Assembly (NCBI RefSeq): GCF_022539505.1 | Contig: NC_061508.1 | Span: 265,986,736-266,050,735 of the forward strand | DNA length: 64,000 bases | From: Lolium rigidum | Taxonomy: Eukaryota; Streptophyta; Magnoliopsida; Poales; Poaceae | Direction: 5' to 3' | Shown: positions 1 to 12,179 of the stretch, piece by piece | Layout of the letters: the number at the start of each line of letters is the position of its first letter | Position numbering within the stretch: the first letter of the stretch is position 1 | Position numbers and translations under genes: made by a program | Notes under the pieces: model-generated | Told to the model about the DNA's origin: nothing | Databases searched by the model: none | Seen by the model: the letters and a program-made list of their open reading frames with translations, nothing else

Positions 1-431
1 GATCAATGTTGAGAGTGTCCACTAGTGAAAGTCTAATCCCTAGGCCTTGTTCCTAAATATCGCTATCGCTGCTTGTTTCTTGTTTCTTTGCGTTACTACT
101 TGCTGCGTTACTACTGCTTTGCGTTACTATCGCTTGTTTACTTGTCCGGAGCAAAGCACTTTTACGGTGCCGTTGCTACTACTTATTCATACCACCTGTA
201 TTTCACTATCTCTTCGCCGAACTAGTACACCTATTAGGTGTGTTGGGGACACAAGAGACTTCTTGCTTTGTGGTTGCGAGGGTTGCATGAGAGGGATATC
301 TTTGACCTCTTCCTCCCCGAGATCGATAAACCTTGGGTGATCCACTTAAGGGAAACTTGCTGCTGTTCTACAAACCTCTGCTCTTGGAGGCCCAACACTG
401 TCTACAAGAATAGAAGCTCCCGTAGACATCA
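1..431 (+). mobile_element. 5' LTR (3' part only) of non-autonomous gypsy-like element 1
   Basis: The window opens inside this LTR. It aligns with 5625-6043, the end of the element's 3' LTR, sharing the stretch that begins GAGAGTGTC and the terminal GTAGACATCA. The boundary at 431 is set by the common terminal CATCA and by the primer binding site 10 bases downstream. Differences from the 3' copy cluster at CTG/CAG trinucleotides, for example 125-153 against 5732-5760. Short ORFs here are not conserved and I do not call them genes. Confidence 0.85.
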
Positions 432-441
432 AGCACTTTTA

Positions 442-459
442 TGGCGCCGTTGCCGGGGA
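442..459 (+). other. Primer binding site, tRNA-Asp type, element 1
   Basis: The 18 bases TGGCGCCGTTGCCGGGGA are the exact complement of the 3' end of plant tRNA-Asp(GUC), including the CCA tail. They lie 10 bases after the LTR end. This fixes the element as an LTR retrotransposon transcribed on the plus strand and marks where minus-strand DNA synthesis would start. Confidence 0.9.
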
Positions 460-594
460 GGAAAGGTAAAAGGCACTCATACTCCGGTCTCAGGTAAAGT
501 ACTTTTCTGGCGCCGTTGTGTGTGTGCTCGAAGCTATTTCCTTTAGATCCTGCAATTGCATCATTTTGTTTCTTGTTTACACTGGTTTGGCATA

Positions 595-1333
595 ATGGAC
601 AACAATGAGCTTCTTATTCTATTTCCTGATTTAAGACATGGATGGTTTGATGCGAAAATTAAAAAACCTATGAAATCTTATTTGCATGCTTGGTAGTAAT
701 ATTAGTATGAACGCTTTGAACACCATTGTTGATAATAATATAGAAAGTTCTAAGCTTGGGGAAGCTGGTTTTCATGATCTTTTTAGTCCCCCAAGCATTG
801 AGGAGAAAATTTTCTTTGATGATACTTTGCCTCCTATTTATGATGATTATGATGATAGTGGTCTTTTGGTGCCACCTACTATGGAGAGTAAATTTTATTG
901 TGATTATACTATGCCTCCTACACTTGATGAGAATAATAATGATAGCTACTTTGTTGAATTTGCTCCCACTACAATTAATAAGAATGACTATGCTTATGTG
1001 GAGAGCAATAATTTTATGCATGAGACTCATGATAAGAATGCTTTATGTGATAGTTATATTGTTGAGTTTGCTCATGTTGCTACTGAAAGTTATTATGAGA
1101 GAGGAAAATATGGTTGTAGAAATTTTCATGTTACTAAAACACCTCTCTATGTGCTGAAATTTTTGAAGCTACACTTGTTTTATCTTCCTATGCTTGTTAC
1201 TTTGCTCTTCATGAACTTGTTTATTTACAAGACTCCTATGCATAGGAAGCATGTTAGACTTAAATGTGTTTTGAATTTGCCTCTTGATGCTCTCTTTTGC
1301 TTCAAATACTATTTCTTGCGAGTGCATCATTAA
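595..1333 (+). pseudogene. Conserved small ORF of unknown function in element 1
   Basis: This is the only coding-like segment in element 1. An ATG at 595 opens a frame that is interrupted near 690 by a 1-base shift, and the frame continues from 686 to a TAA at 1333. The product is acidic, with two or three imperfect repeats around D-D-T-L-P-P / D-Y-T-M-P-P, then a YFVEFAP segment and, near the C-terminus (about codons 165-188 of the 686 frame), a strongly hydrophobic stretch that could span a membrane. It has no zinc knuckle, protease or polymerase motif. Element 3 carries the same protein on the minus strand at about 12180-12967, and element 4 keeps its N-terminus. Conservation of protein-like features across separate insertions suggests it was once translated. 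It could be a relic gag, but I see no positive sign of that. Confidence 0.6.
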
Positions 1334-3922
1334 AATAGCTGAGCCCATCTTAATGGCTATAAAGAAAGAACTTCTTGGGAGATAACCCATGTGTTTATTT
1401 TGCTACAGTACTTTTATTTTGTATTTGAGTCTTGGAAGTTGTTTACTACTGTAGCAACCTCTCCTTATCTTAGTTTTATGTTTTGTTGTGCCAAGTAAAG
1501 TCTTTGATAGTAAAGTAAGTACTAGATTTGGATTACTGCGCAGTTCCAGATTTCTATGCTGTCACGAATCTGGGTCTACCTCCCTGTAGGTAGCTCAGAA
1601 AATTAAGCCAATTTACGTGCATGATCCTCAGATATGTACGCAACTTTCATTCAATTTGAGCATTTTCATTTGAGCAAGTCTGGTGGCCTAATAAAATCCA
1701 TCTTTACGGACTGTTCTGTTTTGACAGATTCTGCCTTTTATTTCGCATTGCCTCTTTTGCTATGTTGGATGAATTTCTTTGATCCATTAATGTCCAGTAG
1801 CTTTATGCAATGTACAGAAGTGTTAAGAATGATTGTGTCACCTCTGAACATGTTAATTTTTATTGTGCACTAACCCTCTAATGAGTTGTTTCGAGTTTGG
1901 TGTGGAGGAAGTTTTCAAGGATCAAGAGAGGAGTATGATACAATATGATCAAGGAGAGTGAAAGCTCTAAGCTTGGGGATGCCCCGGTGGTTCACCCCTG
2001 CATATTCTAAGAAGACTGAAGCGTCTAAGCTTGGGGATGCCCAAGGCATCCCCTTCTTCATCGACAACATTATCAGGTTCCTCCCCTGAAACTATATTTT
2101 TATTCCGTCACATCTTATGCACTTTGCTTGGAGCGTCGGTTTGTTTTTGTTTTTTTGTTTTGTTTGAATAAAATGGATCCTAGCATTCACTTTGTGGGAG
2201 AGAGACACGCTCCGCTGTAGCATATGGACAAGTATGTCCTTAGGCTCTACTCATAGTATTCATGGCGAAGTTTCTTCTTCGTTAAATTGTTATATGGTTG
2301 GAATTGGAAAATACTACATGTAGTAATTCTAAAATGTCTTGGATAATTTAATACTTGGCAATTGTTGTGCTCATGTTTAAGCTCTTGCATCATATACTTT
2401 GCACCCATTAATGAAGAAACACTTAGAGTTTGCTAATTTGGTTTGCATATTTAGTTTCTCTAGAGTCTAGATAATATCTAGTATTGAGTTTTGAACAACA
2501 AGGAAGACGGTATGGAGTCTTATAATGTTTACAATATGTCTTTTATGTGAGTTTTGCTGCACCGTTCATCCTTGTGTTTGTTTCAAATAACCTTGCTAGC
2601 ATAAACCTTGTATCGAGAGGGAATACTTCTCATGCATCCAAAATCCTTGAGCCAACCACTATGCCATTTGTGTCCACCATACCTGCCTACTACATGGTAT
2701 TTCTCCGCCATTCCAAAGTAAATTGCTTGAGTGCTACCTTTAAAATTCCATCATTCACCTTTGCAATATATAGCTCATGGGACAAATAGCTTAAAAACTA
2801 TTGTGGTATTGAATATGTACTTATGCACTTTATCTCTTATTAAGTTGCTTGTTGTGCGATAACCATGTTTACGGGGACGCCATCAACTATTCCTTGTTGA
2901 ATATCATGTGAGTTGCTATGCATGTCCGTCTTGTCCGAAGTAAGAGAGATCTACCACCTTTATGGTTGGAGCATGCATATTGTTAGAGAAGAACATTGGG
3001 CCGCTAACTTAAGCCATGATTCATGGTGGAAGTTTCAGTTTTGGACATATATCCTCAATCTCATATGAGAATAATAATTGTTGCCACATGCTTATGCATT
3101 AAAGAGGAGTCCATTATCTGTTGTCCATGTTGTCCCGGTATGGATGTCTAAGTTGAGAATAATCAAAAGCGAGAAATCCAAAATGCGAGCTTTCTCCTTA
3201 GACCTTTGTACGGGCGGCATGGAGGTACCCCATTGTGACACTTGGTTAAAACATGTGCATTGCAAAGATCCGGTAGTCCAAGCTAATTAGGACAAGGTGC
3301 GGGCACTATTAGTATACTATGCATGAGACTTGCAACTTGTAAGATATAATTTACATAACTCATATGCTTTATTACTACCGTTGACAAAATTGTTTCATGT
3401 TTTCAAAATAAAAGCTCTAGCACAAATATAGCAATCGATGCTTTCCTCTTTGAAGGACCATTCTTTTACTTTTATGCTTGAGTCAGTTCACCTATCTCTC
3501 TCCACCTCAAGAAGCAAACACTTGTGTGAACTGTGCATTGATTCCTACATACTTGCATATTGTACTTGTTATATTACTCTATGTTGACAATTATCCATGA
3601 GATATACATGTTACAAGTTGAAAGCAACCGCTGAAACTTAATCTTCCTTTGTGTTGCTTCAATACCTTTACTTTGATTTATTGCTTTATGAGTTAACTCT
3701 TATGCAAGACTTATTGATGCTTGTCTTGAAGTACTATTCATGAAAAGTCTTTGCTTTATGATTCACTTGTATACTCATGTCATTACCATTGTTTTGATCG
3801 CTGCATCCACTACATATGTTTACAAATAGTATGATCAAGTTTATGATGGCATGTCACTTCAGAAATTATCTTTGTTATCGTTTTACCTGCTCGGGACGAG
3901 CAGAACTAAGCTTGGGGATGCT
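1334..3922 (+). mobile_element. Non-coding internal region of element 1, ending in the plus-strand primer site
   Basis: About 2.6 kb separate the small ORF from the 3' LTR without a reading frame I can support. There is no protease, reverse transcriptase, RNase H or integrase, so the element is non-autonomous. The AT-rich sequence is shared with element 2 (6044-7819) and, on the opposite strand, with element 3 (9574-12180). It holds two internal copies of the motif AAGCTTGGGGATGC (1969-1982 and 2027-2040), a perfect hairpin, and a last copy at 3909-3922 directly before the LTR, where a polypurine tract is expected. Confidence 0.75.
2033..2053 (+). repeat. Conserved 9-bp-stem hairpin in element 1
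   Basis: GGGGATGCC, a 3-base loop CAA, then GGCATCCCC. The left arm overlaps an internal copy of the motif found next to the LTR. The same hairpin with loop TTG (on the plus strand) is at 11479-11499 in element 3. Confidence 0.7.
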
Positions 3923-4291
3923 TGATACGTCTCCGACGTATCGATAATTTCTTATGTTCCATGCCATATTATTGATGATACCTACATGTTTTATGCACAC
4001 TTTATGTCATATTCGTGCATTTTCCGGAACTAACCTATTAACAAGATGCCGAAGAGCCGGTTCTCGTTTTTTGCTGTTTTTGGTTCCAGAAATCCTAGTA
4101 AAGAAATATTCTCGGAATTGGACGAAATCAAGACCCAGGTCCCTATTTTTCCCGGAGCCTTCCAGAACACCCGAGAGCTGCCAGATGGAAGCCCTGGGGG
4201 CCCCACACCACACCCTGGTGCGGCCAGAGGGGGGGACGCGCCGCCCTATGGTGTGGGCCCCCCAGGCCCCCTCCGAGGCTGCCCTTCCGCC

Positions 4292-4299
4292 TATTTAAA
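4292..4299 (+). promoter_or_regulatory. TATA-like box in element 1 LTR
   Basis: TATTTAAA follows a GC-rich stretch and precedes CCTCCGTCGAGAAAACCCT. Equivalent boxes occupy the same place in the related LTRs (TATATAA at 14704-14710; TATAAAG on the minus strand at 9199-9205 and 14239-14245). Confidence 0.6.
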
Positions 4300-4741
4300 G
4301 CCTCCGTCGAGAAAACCCTGATACGAAGAACCACGATATGGAAAACCTTCCGGAGCCGCCGCCATCGCGAAGCCAAGATCCGGGGGACAGGAGTCTGCGT
4401 TCCGGCACCCTGCCGGAGCAGGGAAGTGCCCCGGAAGGCTTCTCCATCGACACCATCTGCCATCTCCACCGCCATCTTCATCACCGCTGCTGCTCCCATG
4501 AGGAGGGAGTAGTTCTCCATCGAGGCTCGGGGCTGTACCGGTAGCTATGTGGTTCATCTCTCTCCTATGTGCTTCAATACAATAATCTCATGAGCTGCCT
4601 TACATGATTGAGATTCATATGATGATGCTTGTAATCTAGATGTCATTATGCTAGTCAAGTGAGTTTTACTTATGTGATCTCCGGAGACTCCTTGTCCCAC
4701 GTGTGTAAAGGTGACGAGTGTGTGCACCGTGTGGGTCTCTT

Positions 4742-5540
4742 AGGCTATATTTCACGGAATACTTACTCACCGTTATGAATGGCGTAGTGAAGTGCTTATT
4801 TATATCTCTTTATGATTGCAATGTATTTTGTATCACAATTTATCTATGTGCTACTCTAGCAATGTTATTAAAGTAGTTTTATTCCTCCCGCACGGTGTAA
4901 TGGTGACGGTGTGTGCATCCGTGTTAGTACTTGGTTTATGCTATGATTATGATCTCTTGTAGATTATGAAGTTAACTATTGCTATGATAGTATTGATGTG
5001 TATTATTCCTCCTACATAGCATGAAGGTGACAGTGTGCATGCTATGTTAGTACTTGGTTTAGTCGAATTGATCTTTCATGCACTCTAAGGTTATTTAAAT
5101 ATGAACATTGAATTGTGGAGCTTGTTAACTCCGGCATTGAGGCTATATTTCACAGAATACTTATTCACTGTTATGAATGGCATAGTGAAGTGCTTATTTA
5201 TATCTCTTTATGATTGCAATGTGTTTTGTATCACAATTTATCTGTGTGCTACTCTAGTGATGTTATTAAAGTAGTTTATTCCTCCCGCACGGTGTAATGG
5301 TGACGAGTGTGTGCATCCGTGTTAGTACTTGGCGTAGGCTATGATTATGATCTCTTGTAGATTATGAAGTTAACTATTGCTATGATGGTATTGATGTGAT
5401 CTATTCCTCCTACATAGTGTGAAGGTGACGAGTGTGCATGCTATGTTAGTACTTGGTTTAGTTGTGTTGATCTGTCATGCACTCTAAGGTTATTTAAATA
5501 TGAACATTGAATATTGTGGAGCTTGTTAACTCCGGCATTG
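4742..5540 (+). repeat. Two-copy tandem duplication of about 400 bp inside the LTR
   Basis: The segment starting GGCTATATTTCAC at 4742 recurs at 5142, and both copies run to TGTTAACTCCGGCATTGAG. The copies differ mainly at CAG/CGG/CGAG positions. The related LTRs of element 3 carry no such duplication. Confidence 0.75.
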
Positions 5541-6043
5541 AGGGTTCGTGTAATCCTACGCAATTAGTGGTGTTCATCATCCAACAAGAGAGTGTAGAGT
5601 ATGCATTTATCTATTCTGTTATGTGATCAAAGTTGAGAGTGTCTACTAGTGAAAGTATAATCCCTAGGCCTTGTTCCTAAATACTGCTATCGCTGCTTGT
5701 TTGCTGTTTTACTGCGTTACTACTGCTGCGTTACTACTGCTTGTTTACTGTCCTGGGCAAAGCACTTTTCCGGTGCCGTTGCCACTGCTCATACTTATTT
5801 ATACCACCTGTATTTCACTATCTCTTCGCCGAACTAGTGCACCTATTAGGTGTGTTGGGGACACAAGAGACTTCTTGCTTTGTGGTTGCAGTGGTTGCTT
5901 GAGAGGGATATCTTTGACCTCTTCCTCCCTGAGATCGATAAACCTTGGGTGATCCACTTAAGGGAAACTTGCTGCTGTTCTACAAACCTCTGCTCTTGGA
6001 GGCCCAACACTGTCTACAAGAATAGAAGCTCCCGTAGACATCA

Positions 6044-7819
6044 TCCGCCTTTTCATATTAAACACTGGTGTTCTTAGTTTTACTTTTAATGTTCATGGCG
6101 AAAGTTGAAAGCCGCTTCATTTATTGCTATTTGGTTGGAAACAGAAAATGCTTCATGTGGTAATTGGTATATTGTCTTGAATAATTTGATACTTGGCAAT
6201 TGTTTTGAGCTCTGAAGTAGATCATGTTTAAGCTCTTGCATCATGTGGTTTAAACCTATTAGTGGAGAACTACCGTAGAGCTTGTTGAAATTTGGTTTGC
6301 ATGATTGGTCTCTCTAAAGTCTAGATATTTTCTGGTAAAAGTGTTTGAGCAACAAGGAAGACAATGTAGAGTCTTATAATGCTTGCAATATGTTCTTATG
6401 TAAGTTTTGTCTGTATCGGTTCATACTTGTGTTTGCTTCAAACAACCTTGCTAGCCAAAGCCTTGTACTGAGAGGGAATGCTTCTCGTGCATCCAAAACC
6501 ATGAGCCAAAACTTATGCCATTTGTGTCCACCATAACTACCTACTATGTGGTATTTTTTCTGCCATTTCAAAGTAAATTGCTTGCGTGCTACCTTTAAAA
6601 AATTCATTCCTTGTCTTTGCAATACATAGCTCATGGGAAAGTAGCCTAAAAAACTATTGTAGTAAAGAATATGTCGCTTATGTATCTTAGTTCTTATAAG
6701 TTGCTTATTGAGCGGTAACCATGTTTACGGGGACGCCATCAACTTCGTCACACCTTTGTTGAATATCATGTGAGTTGGTATGCATGTTCGTCTTGTCTGA
6801 AGTAAGGGAGATTTGCCATGAGTTAAATGGTTTGAGTATGCATATTGTTAGAGAAGAATATTGGGCCGCAACCAAAGCCATGTATCATGGTGGAAGTTTC
6901 AGCTTGGACATTAATCCTAAAATCTCTTATGAGAATATTATCTGTTGTTGAATGCTTAAAGCATAAAAGAGGAGTCCATTATCTATTTTCTATGTTGTCC
7001 CGGTATGAATGTCCTCAAGTTGAGATCTATCAAAATTGAGAGATCAAATGCGATCTATCTCCTTGGACCTTTGTACAGGTGGCATAGAGGTACCCCTTTG
7101 TGACACTTGGTTGAAACATATGTAATGCAATGATAATCCTTGGAAGTCCGAGCTAATTAGGACAAGGAGCGGGCACTATTAGTATTCGATGCATGAGGCT
7201 TGCAACTTATAGGAAGTTTTATACATAACCCATATGAATTATTACTACCGTTGACAAAATTGTTTCCATGTTTTCAAAATAAAAGGCTCTAGCACATGAG
7301 TAATCCCTGCTTCCCTCTGCGAAGGGACTTTCTTTTACTTTATGTTGAGTCAGTTTACCTACTTCTTTCTATCTTAGAAGCAAACACTTCTGTCAACTGT
7401 GTGCATTGATTCTTACATACTTGCTTATTTGCACTCATCATATTACTTTGTGTTGACAATTATCCATGAGATATACATGTTGAAAGTTGAAAGCAACTAC
7501 TGAAACTTAAATATTCCTTTGTGTTGCTTCAAAACCTTCTATTAAGAATCTATTGCTTTATGAGTTAACTTTTATGCAAGACTTGTTGATGCTTGTCTTG
7601 AAAGTATTATTCATGAAAAGTCTTTGCTATATGATTCAGTTGTTTAGTCATTATCTATTTGTTAATAAACTATATACCATTGCTTTGAATCACTTCATTC
7701 ATCTCATATGCTTTACAATAGTATTGATCAAGATTATGATGGTAGCATGTCGCTTCAGAAATTATCCTTTTTACCGTTTACCTACTCGAGGGCGAGTAGG
7801 AACTAAGCTTGGGGATGCT
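6044..7819 (+). mobile_element. Internal region of element 2 (3' part)
   Basis: It is homologous to the latter half of the element 1 internal region and, inverted, to element 3 around 9574-11310. It ends with the motif CTACTCGAGGGCGAGTAGG and AAGCTTGGGGATGC immediately before the next LTR. It begins abruptly at the element 1 insertion point. No supported reading frame; the small ORFs here are not conserved. Confidence 0.75.
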
Positions 7820-8100
7820 TGATACGTCTCAAACGTATCTATAATTTCTTATGTTCCATGCTAGTTTTATGACAATACTCACATGTTTTATATACACTTT
7901 ATATCATTTTTATGCATTTTCCGGTACTAACCTATTAACAAGATGCCGAAGCGCCAGTTCCTGTTTTCTGTTGTTTTTTGGTTTTAGAAATCCTACACAG
8001 GAAATATTCTCGGAATTGGACGAAACAAAATCCCACGGTCTTATTTTCCACGGAGTCTTCCAGAACACCGAAGAGGAAATGAAGAGGGGCCACGAGGCGG
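7820..8100 (+). mobile_element. 3' LTR of element 2, left part
   Basis: It starts TGATACGTCTC directly after the PPT-like motif. It is cut at 8100 by insertion of element 3 and resumes at 14616. The last five bases (8096-8100, GGCGG) are the left target-site copy. Confidence 0.8.
8096..8100. repeat. Left target-site duplication of element 3
   Basis: GGCGG, repeated at 14611-14615 on the other side of element 3. A 5-bp duplication is what LTR retrotransposon integrases produce. Confidence 0.9.
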
Positions 8101-9573
8101 TGATGTCTACGCACGCTTCTATTCCTGTAGACAGTGTTGGGCCTCCAAGAGCAGAGGTTTGTAGAACAGCAGCAAGTTTCCCTTAAGTGAATCACCCAAG
8201 GTTTATCGAACTCAGGGAGGTAGAGGTCAAAGATATCCCTCTCAAGCAACCCTACAATTACGATACAAGAAGTCTCTTGTGTCCCCAACACACCTAATAC
8301 ACTTGTCAGATGTATAGGTGCACTAGTTGGGCGAAGAGATAGTAAGATGCAAGTGATATGGATGAATATGAGTGGTAATAACAATCTGAAATAAATATGG
8401 CATCAAGTAAACATGCAGTAGAACAGTAAATAAACGGTGATTCGATATTTGGAAACAAGGCCTAGGGATCATACTTTCACTAGTGGACACTCTCAACAAT
8501 GATCACATAACTGAATAAATAAATGCTACTCTTAAACACTCTCTTGTTGGATAACAAACACCATTCATTGTGTAGGGCTATAAAAGCACACCTCAAGCTG
8601 GAGTAAACAAGCTCCACAACCTCTGGAGTTCATATTTAAGTAACCTCTAGAGTGCATAATAGACCATTGCAATTTAGACCGAGTACTAACATAGCATACA
8701 CACTATCAACAATAGGTATGAAAGGGGGAATAGATCGCATCAATACTATCATAGTAATAGTCAACTTCATAATCTACAAGAGATTACAATCATAACCTAC
8801 GCCAAGTACTACATGATGCACACACTGTCAACTTTACATCATGGAGGAGGAATAGACTACTTTAATAACATCACTAGAGTAGCACATAGATTAATAGTGA
8901 TACAAAGCTCATGATCACATAAAGATCACACCACGGGAGAGAGAGATGAACCACATAGCTACCGGTAGAGCCCTCAGCCTCGGGGGAGAACTACTCCCTC
9001 CTCATCATGGGAGACAGCGATGGCGATGAAGATGGCGGTGGTGTCGATGGAGATGACTCCGGGGGCAATTCCCCGTCCCGGCGGCGTGCCGGAACAGAGA
9101 CTTATGTCCCCCGAAACGGAGTTTCGCGATGGCGGCGGCGTCCCTGGAGTCTTTCTGGAGTTTCGTCAATTGGTGTAGGGTTTTTACGTCGCGAGGGACT
9201 TTATAGGCGAAGAGGCGGCGCAAGGAGGTGCCTGGGGGGGGCACCCCATAGGGCGGCGCGCCCCCCCTCTTGGCCGCGCCGGCCTATGGTGTGGGGGCCC
9301 TGGGCCTCCACTCCGTCTCCCCTTCGCTGTTCTGGTCCGTCTCGGTAAAATAAGATGTTTGGCTTTTGTTTCGTCGAATTCCGAGAATATTGCCCGAACA
9401 GCCTTTCTGGAACCAAAAACAGCACAAAACAGGAACTGGCACCTTGGCATCTCGTTAATAGGTTAGTCCCGGAAAATGCATCAAAACGATATAAAGTATG
9501 AGCAAAACATGTAGGTATTGTCATAAAACTAGCATGGAACATAAGAAATTATAGATACGTTGGAGACGTATCA
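8101..9573 (-). mobile_element. 3' LTR of element 3
   Basis: In plus orientation it reads TGATGTCTAC...GAGACGTATCA, the reverse of TGATACGTCTC...GTAGACATCA. A minus-strand TATAAAG lies at 9199-9205. The ORFs at 9005-9542 are overlapping frames in the GC-rich promoter region and are not supported as genes. Confidence 0.88.
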
Positions 9574-12179
9574 AGCATCCCCAAGCTTAGTTCCTACTCG
9601 CCCTCGAGTAGGTAAACGATAAAAAGAATAATTTCTGACGTGACATGCTACTTACATAATCTTGATCATACTATTGTAAAGCATATGAGATGAATGAAGT
9701 GATTCAAAGCAATGGTAAAGATAATGACTAAACAACTAATCATATAGCAAAGACTTTTCATGAATAGTACTTTCAAGACAAGCATCTATAAGACTTGCAC
9801 AGGAGTTAACTCATAAAGCAATAGATTCTTAGTAGAAAGTTTTGAAGCAACACAAAGCAAGATATAAGTTTCAGCGGTTTCTTTCAACTTCAACATGTTT
9901 ATCTCATGGATATATCTCATGGATAATTGTCAACACGAAGTAATATGATGAATGCAAATAAGCAAGTATGTAGGAATCAATGCACACAGTTGACACAAGT
10001 GTTTGCTCCTAAGATAGAAAAAAGTAGGTAAACTGACTCAACATAAAGTAAAAGAATGGGCCTTCGCAGAGGGAAGCATGGATTACTATTTTTGTGCTAG
10101 AGCTTTTATTTTGAAATCATAGAAACAATTTTGTCAACGGTAGTAATAATTCATATGTGTTATGCATAAGACATCCTATAAGTTGCAAGCCTCATGCATA
10201 GAATACCAATAGTGCTCGCACCTTGTCCTAATTAGCTTGGATTTCCATGGATTATCATTGCATAACATATGTTTCAACCAAGTGTCACAAAGGGGTACCT
10301 CTATGCCGCCTGTACAAAGGTCCAAGGAGATAGATCGCATTTGATTTCTCGTTTTTGATAGATCTCAACTAAGGACATCCATACCGGGACAACATAGAAA
10401 ATAGATAATGGACTCCTCTTTAATGCATAAGCATTCAACAACAGATAATATTCTCTTAAGAGATTGAGGATTGATGTCCAAACTGAAACTTCCACCATGA
10501 TACATGGCTTTGGTTGGCGGTCCAATGTTCTTCTCTAACAATATGCATACTCAAACCATTTGATCATGATAAATCACCCTTACTTCAGACAAGACGAACA
10601 TGCATAGCAACTCACATGATATTCAACAAAGGTGTAATAGTTGATGGATCCCCAGAAACATGGTTACCGCTCAACAAGCAACTTATAAGAAATAAGATAC
10701 ATAAGCTACATATTCTTTACCACAATAGTTTTTAAGGCTATTTTCCCATGAGCTATATATTGCAAAGACAAGGAATGAAATTTTAAAGGTAGCACTCAAG
10801 CAATTTACTTTGGAATGGCAGAGAAATACCACATAGTAGGTAGGTATGGTGGACACAAATGGCATAGGTTTTGGCTCAAGGATTTGGATGCACGAGAAGT
10901 ATTCCCTCTCAGTACAAGGCTTTGGCTGGCAAGGTTGTTTGAAGCAAACTCAAGTATGAACCGGTACAACAAAACTTACATAAAAACATATTGCAAGCAT
11001 TATAAGACTGTACACTGTCTCCTTGTTGTTCAAACACTTCACCAGAAAATATCTAGACTTTAGAGAGACCAATCATGCAAACCAAATTTCAACAAGCTCT
11101 ATGGTAGTTCTTCATTAATAGGTGCAAAGTACATGATGCAAGAGCTTAAACATGATCTATTTGAGTAAAACAATTGCCAAGTATCAAATTATTCAAGACA
11201 ATATACCAATTACCACATGAAGCATTTTCTGTTTCCAACCATATAACAATGAACGAAGCAGTTTCAACCTTCGCCATGAACATTAAAAGTAAAGCTAAGA
11301 ACACCAGTGTTCATATGAAACAGCGGAGCATGTCTTTCTCCCAAACAAGGAATGCTAGGATCCGATTTTATTCAAACAAAAATAAAAACATACAGACGCT
11401 CCAAGTAAAGCACATAAGATGTGACGGAATAAAAATATAGTTTCACTAGAGGTGACCTGATAAGTTTTCGATGAAGAAGGGGATGCCTTGGGCATCCCCA
11501 AGCTTAGATGCTTGAGTATTCTTGAAATATGCAGGGATGAACCATGGGGGCATCCCCAAGCTTAGACTTTTCACTCTTCTTGATCATATTGTATCATCCT
11601 CCTCTCTTGACCCTTGAAAACTTCCTCCACACCAAACTCAAAACAAACTCATTAGAGGGTTAGTGCATAATCAAAAATTCACATATTCAGAGGTGACATA
11701 ATCATTGTTATCACTTCTGGACATTGCACAAAGCTACTGAAAGTTAATGGAACAAAGAAATCCATTCAACATAGCAAAAGAGGCAATGTGAAATAAAAGG
11801 CAGAATCTGTCAAAACAGAACAGTCCGTAAAGATGAATTTTTTAGAGGCACTTAACATGATCAGATGAAAATCTCAACTTGAATGAAAGTTGCGTACATA
11901 TCTGAGGATCACACACGAAAATTGGCAGATTTTTCTGAGTTACCTACAGAGAGGTCTACTCAAATTCGTGACAGCAAGAAATCTGTTTCTGCGCAGTAAT
12001 CCAAATCTAGTATCAACCTTACTATCAAAGACTTTACTTGGCGCAATATTGCAATAAAATAAAGATAAGGAGAGGTTGCTACAGTAGTAACAACTTCCAA
12101 GACACAACAAAACAGTAGCAAAATAAAAGCATGGGTTATCTCCCAAGAAGTGCTTTCTTTATAGTCATTAAGATGGGCT
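9574..12179 (-). mobile_element. Non-coding internal region of element 3
   Basis: It starts, on the plus strand, with AGCATCCCCAAGCTTAG next to the LTR (the PPT-like motif inverted). It is AT-rich and carries two more copies of that motif (around 11490-11510 and 11550-11565) and the conserved hairpin. I see no coding sequence; scattered ORFs of 60-90 codons are not conserved in elements 1 or 2. Confidence 0.7.
11479..11499 (-). repeat. Conserved hairpin in element 3
   Basis: GGGGATGCC-TTG-GGCATCCCC, the counterpart of the hairpin at 2033-2053, with the same 9-bp stem and a 3-base loop. Confidence 0.7.

Larger units (their letters stand above)
3923..6043 (+). mobile_element. 3' LTR of element 1
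   Basis: It starts TGATACGTCTCCGACG after the motif CTTGGGGATGCT and ends GTAGACATCA, so it has the standard TG...CA ends. A TATA-like TATTTAAA at 4292-4299 marks the probable U3/R promoter. At 2,121 bp it is longer than the related element 3 LTRs (about 1,470 bp), partly because of an internal tandem duplication (4742-5540). Overlapping short ORFs at 4000-4560 are GC-rich shadows around the promoter and are not genes. The sequence after 6043 belongs to the internal region of element 2, so element 1 inserted there. Its target duplication cannot be checked because the 5' end is outside the window. Confidence 0.85.

Noticed and set aside
442..459. Possible tRNA-Asp gene fragment
   Set aside because: Only the 3' 18 bases match and they sit just after an LTR, which is the expected primer binding site.
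4000..4560. Overlapping ORFs in the promoter part of the LTRs (also 9005-9542 and 14020-14844)
   Set aside because: They overlap on both strands around TATA boxes in GC-rich LTR sequence and are not maintained between copies.
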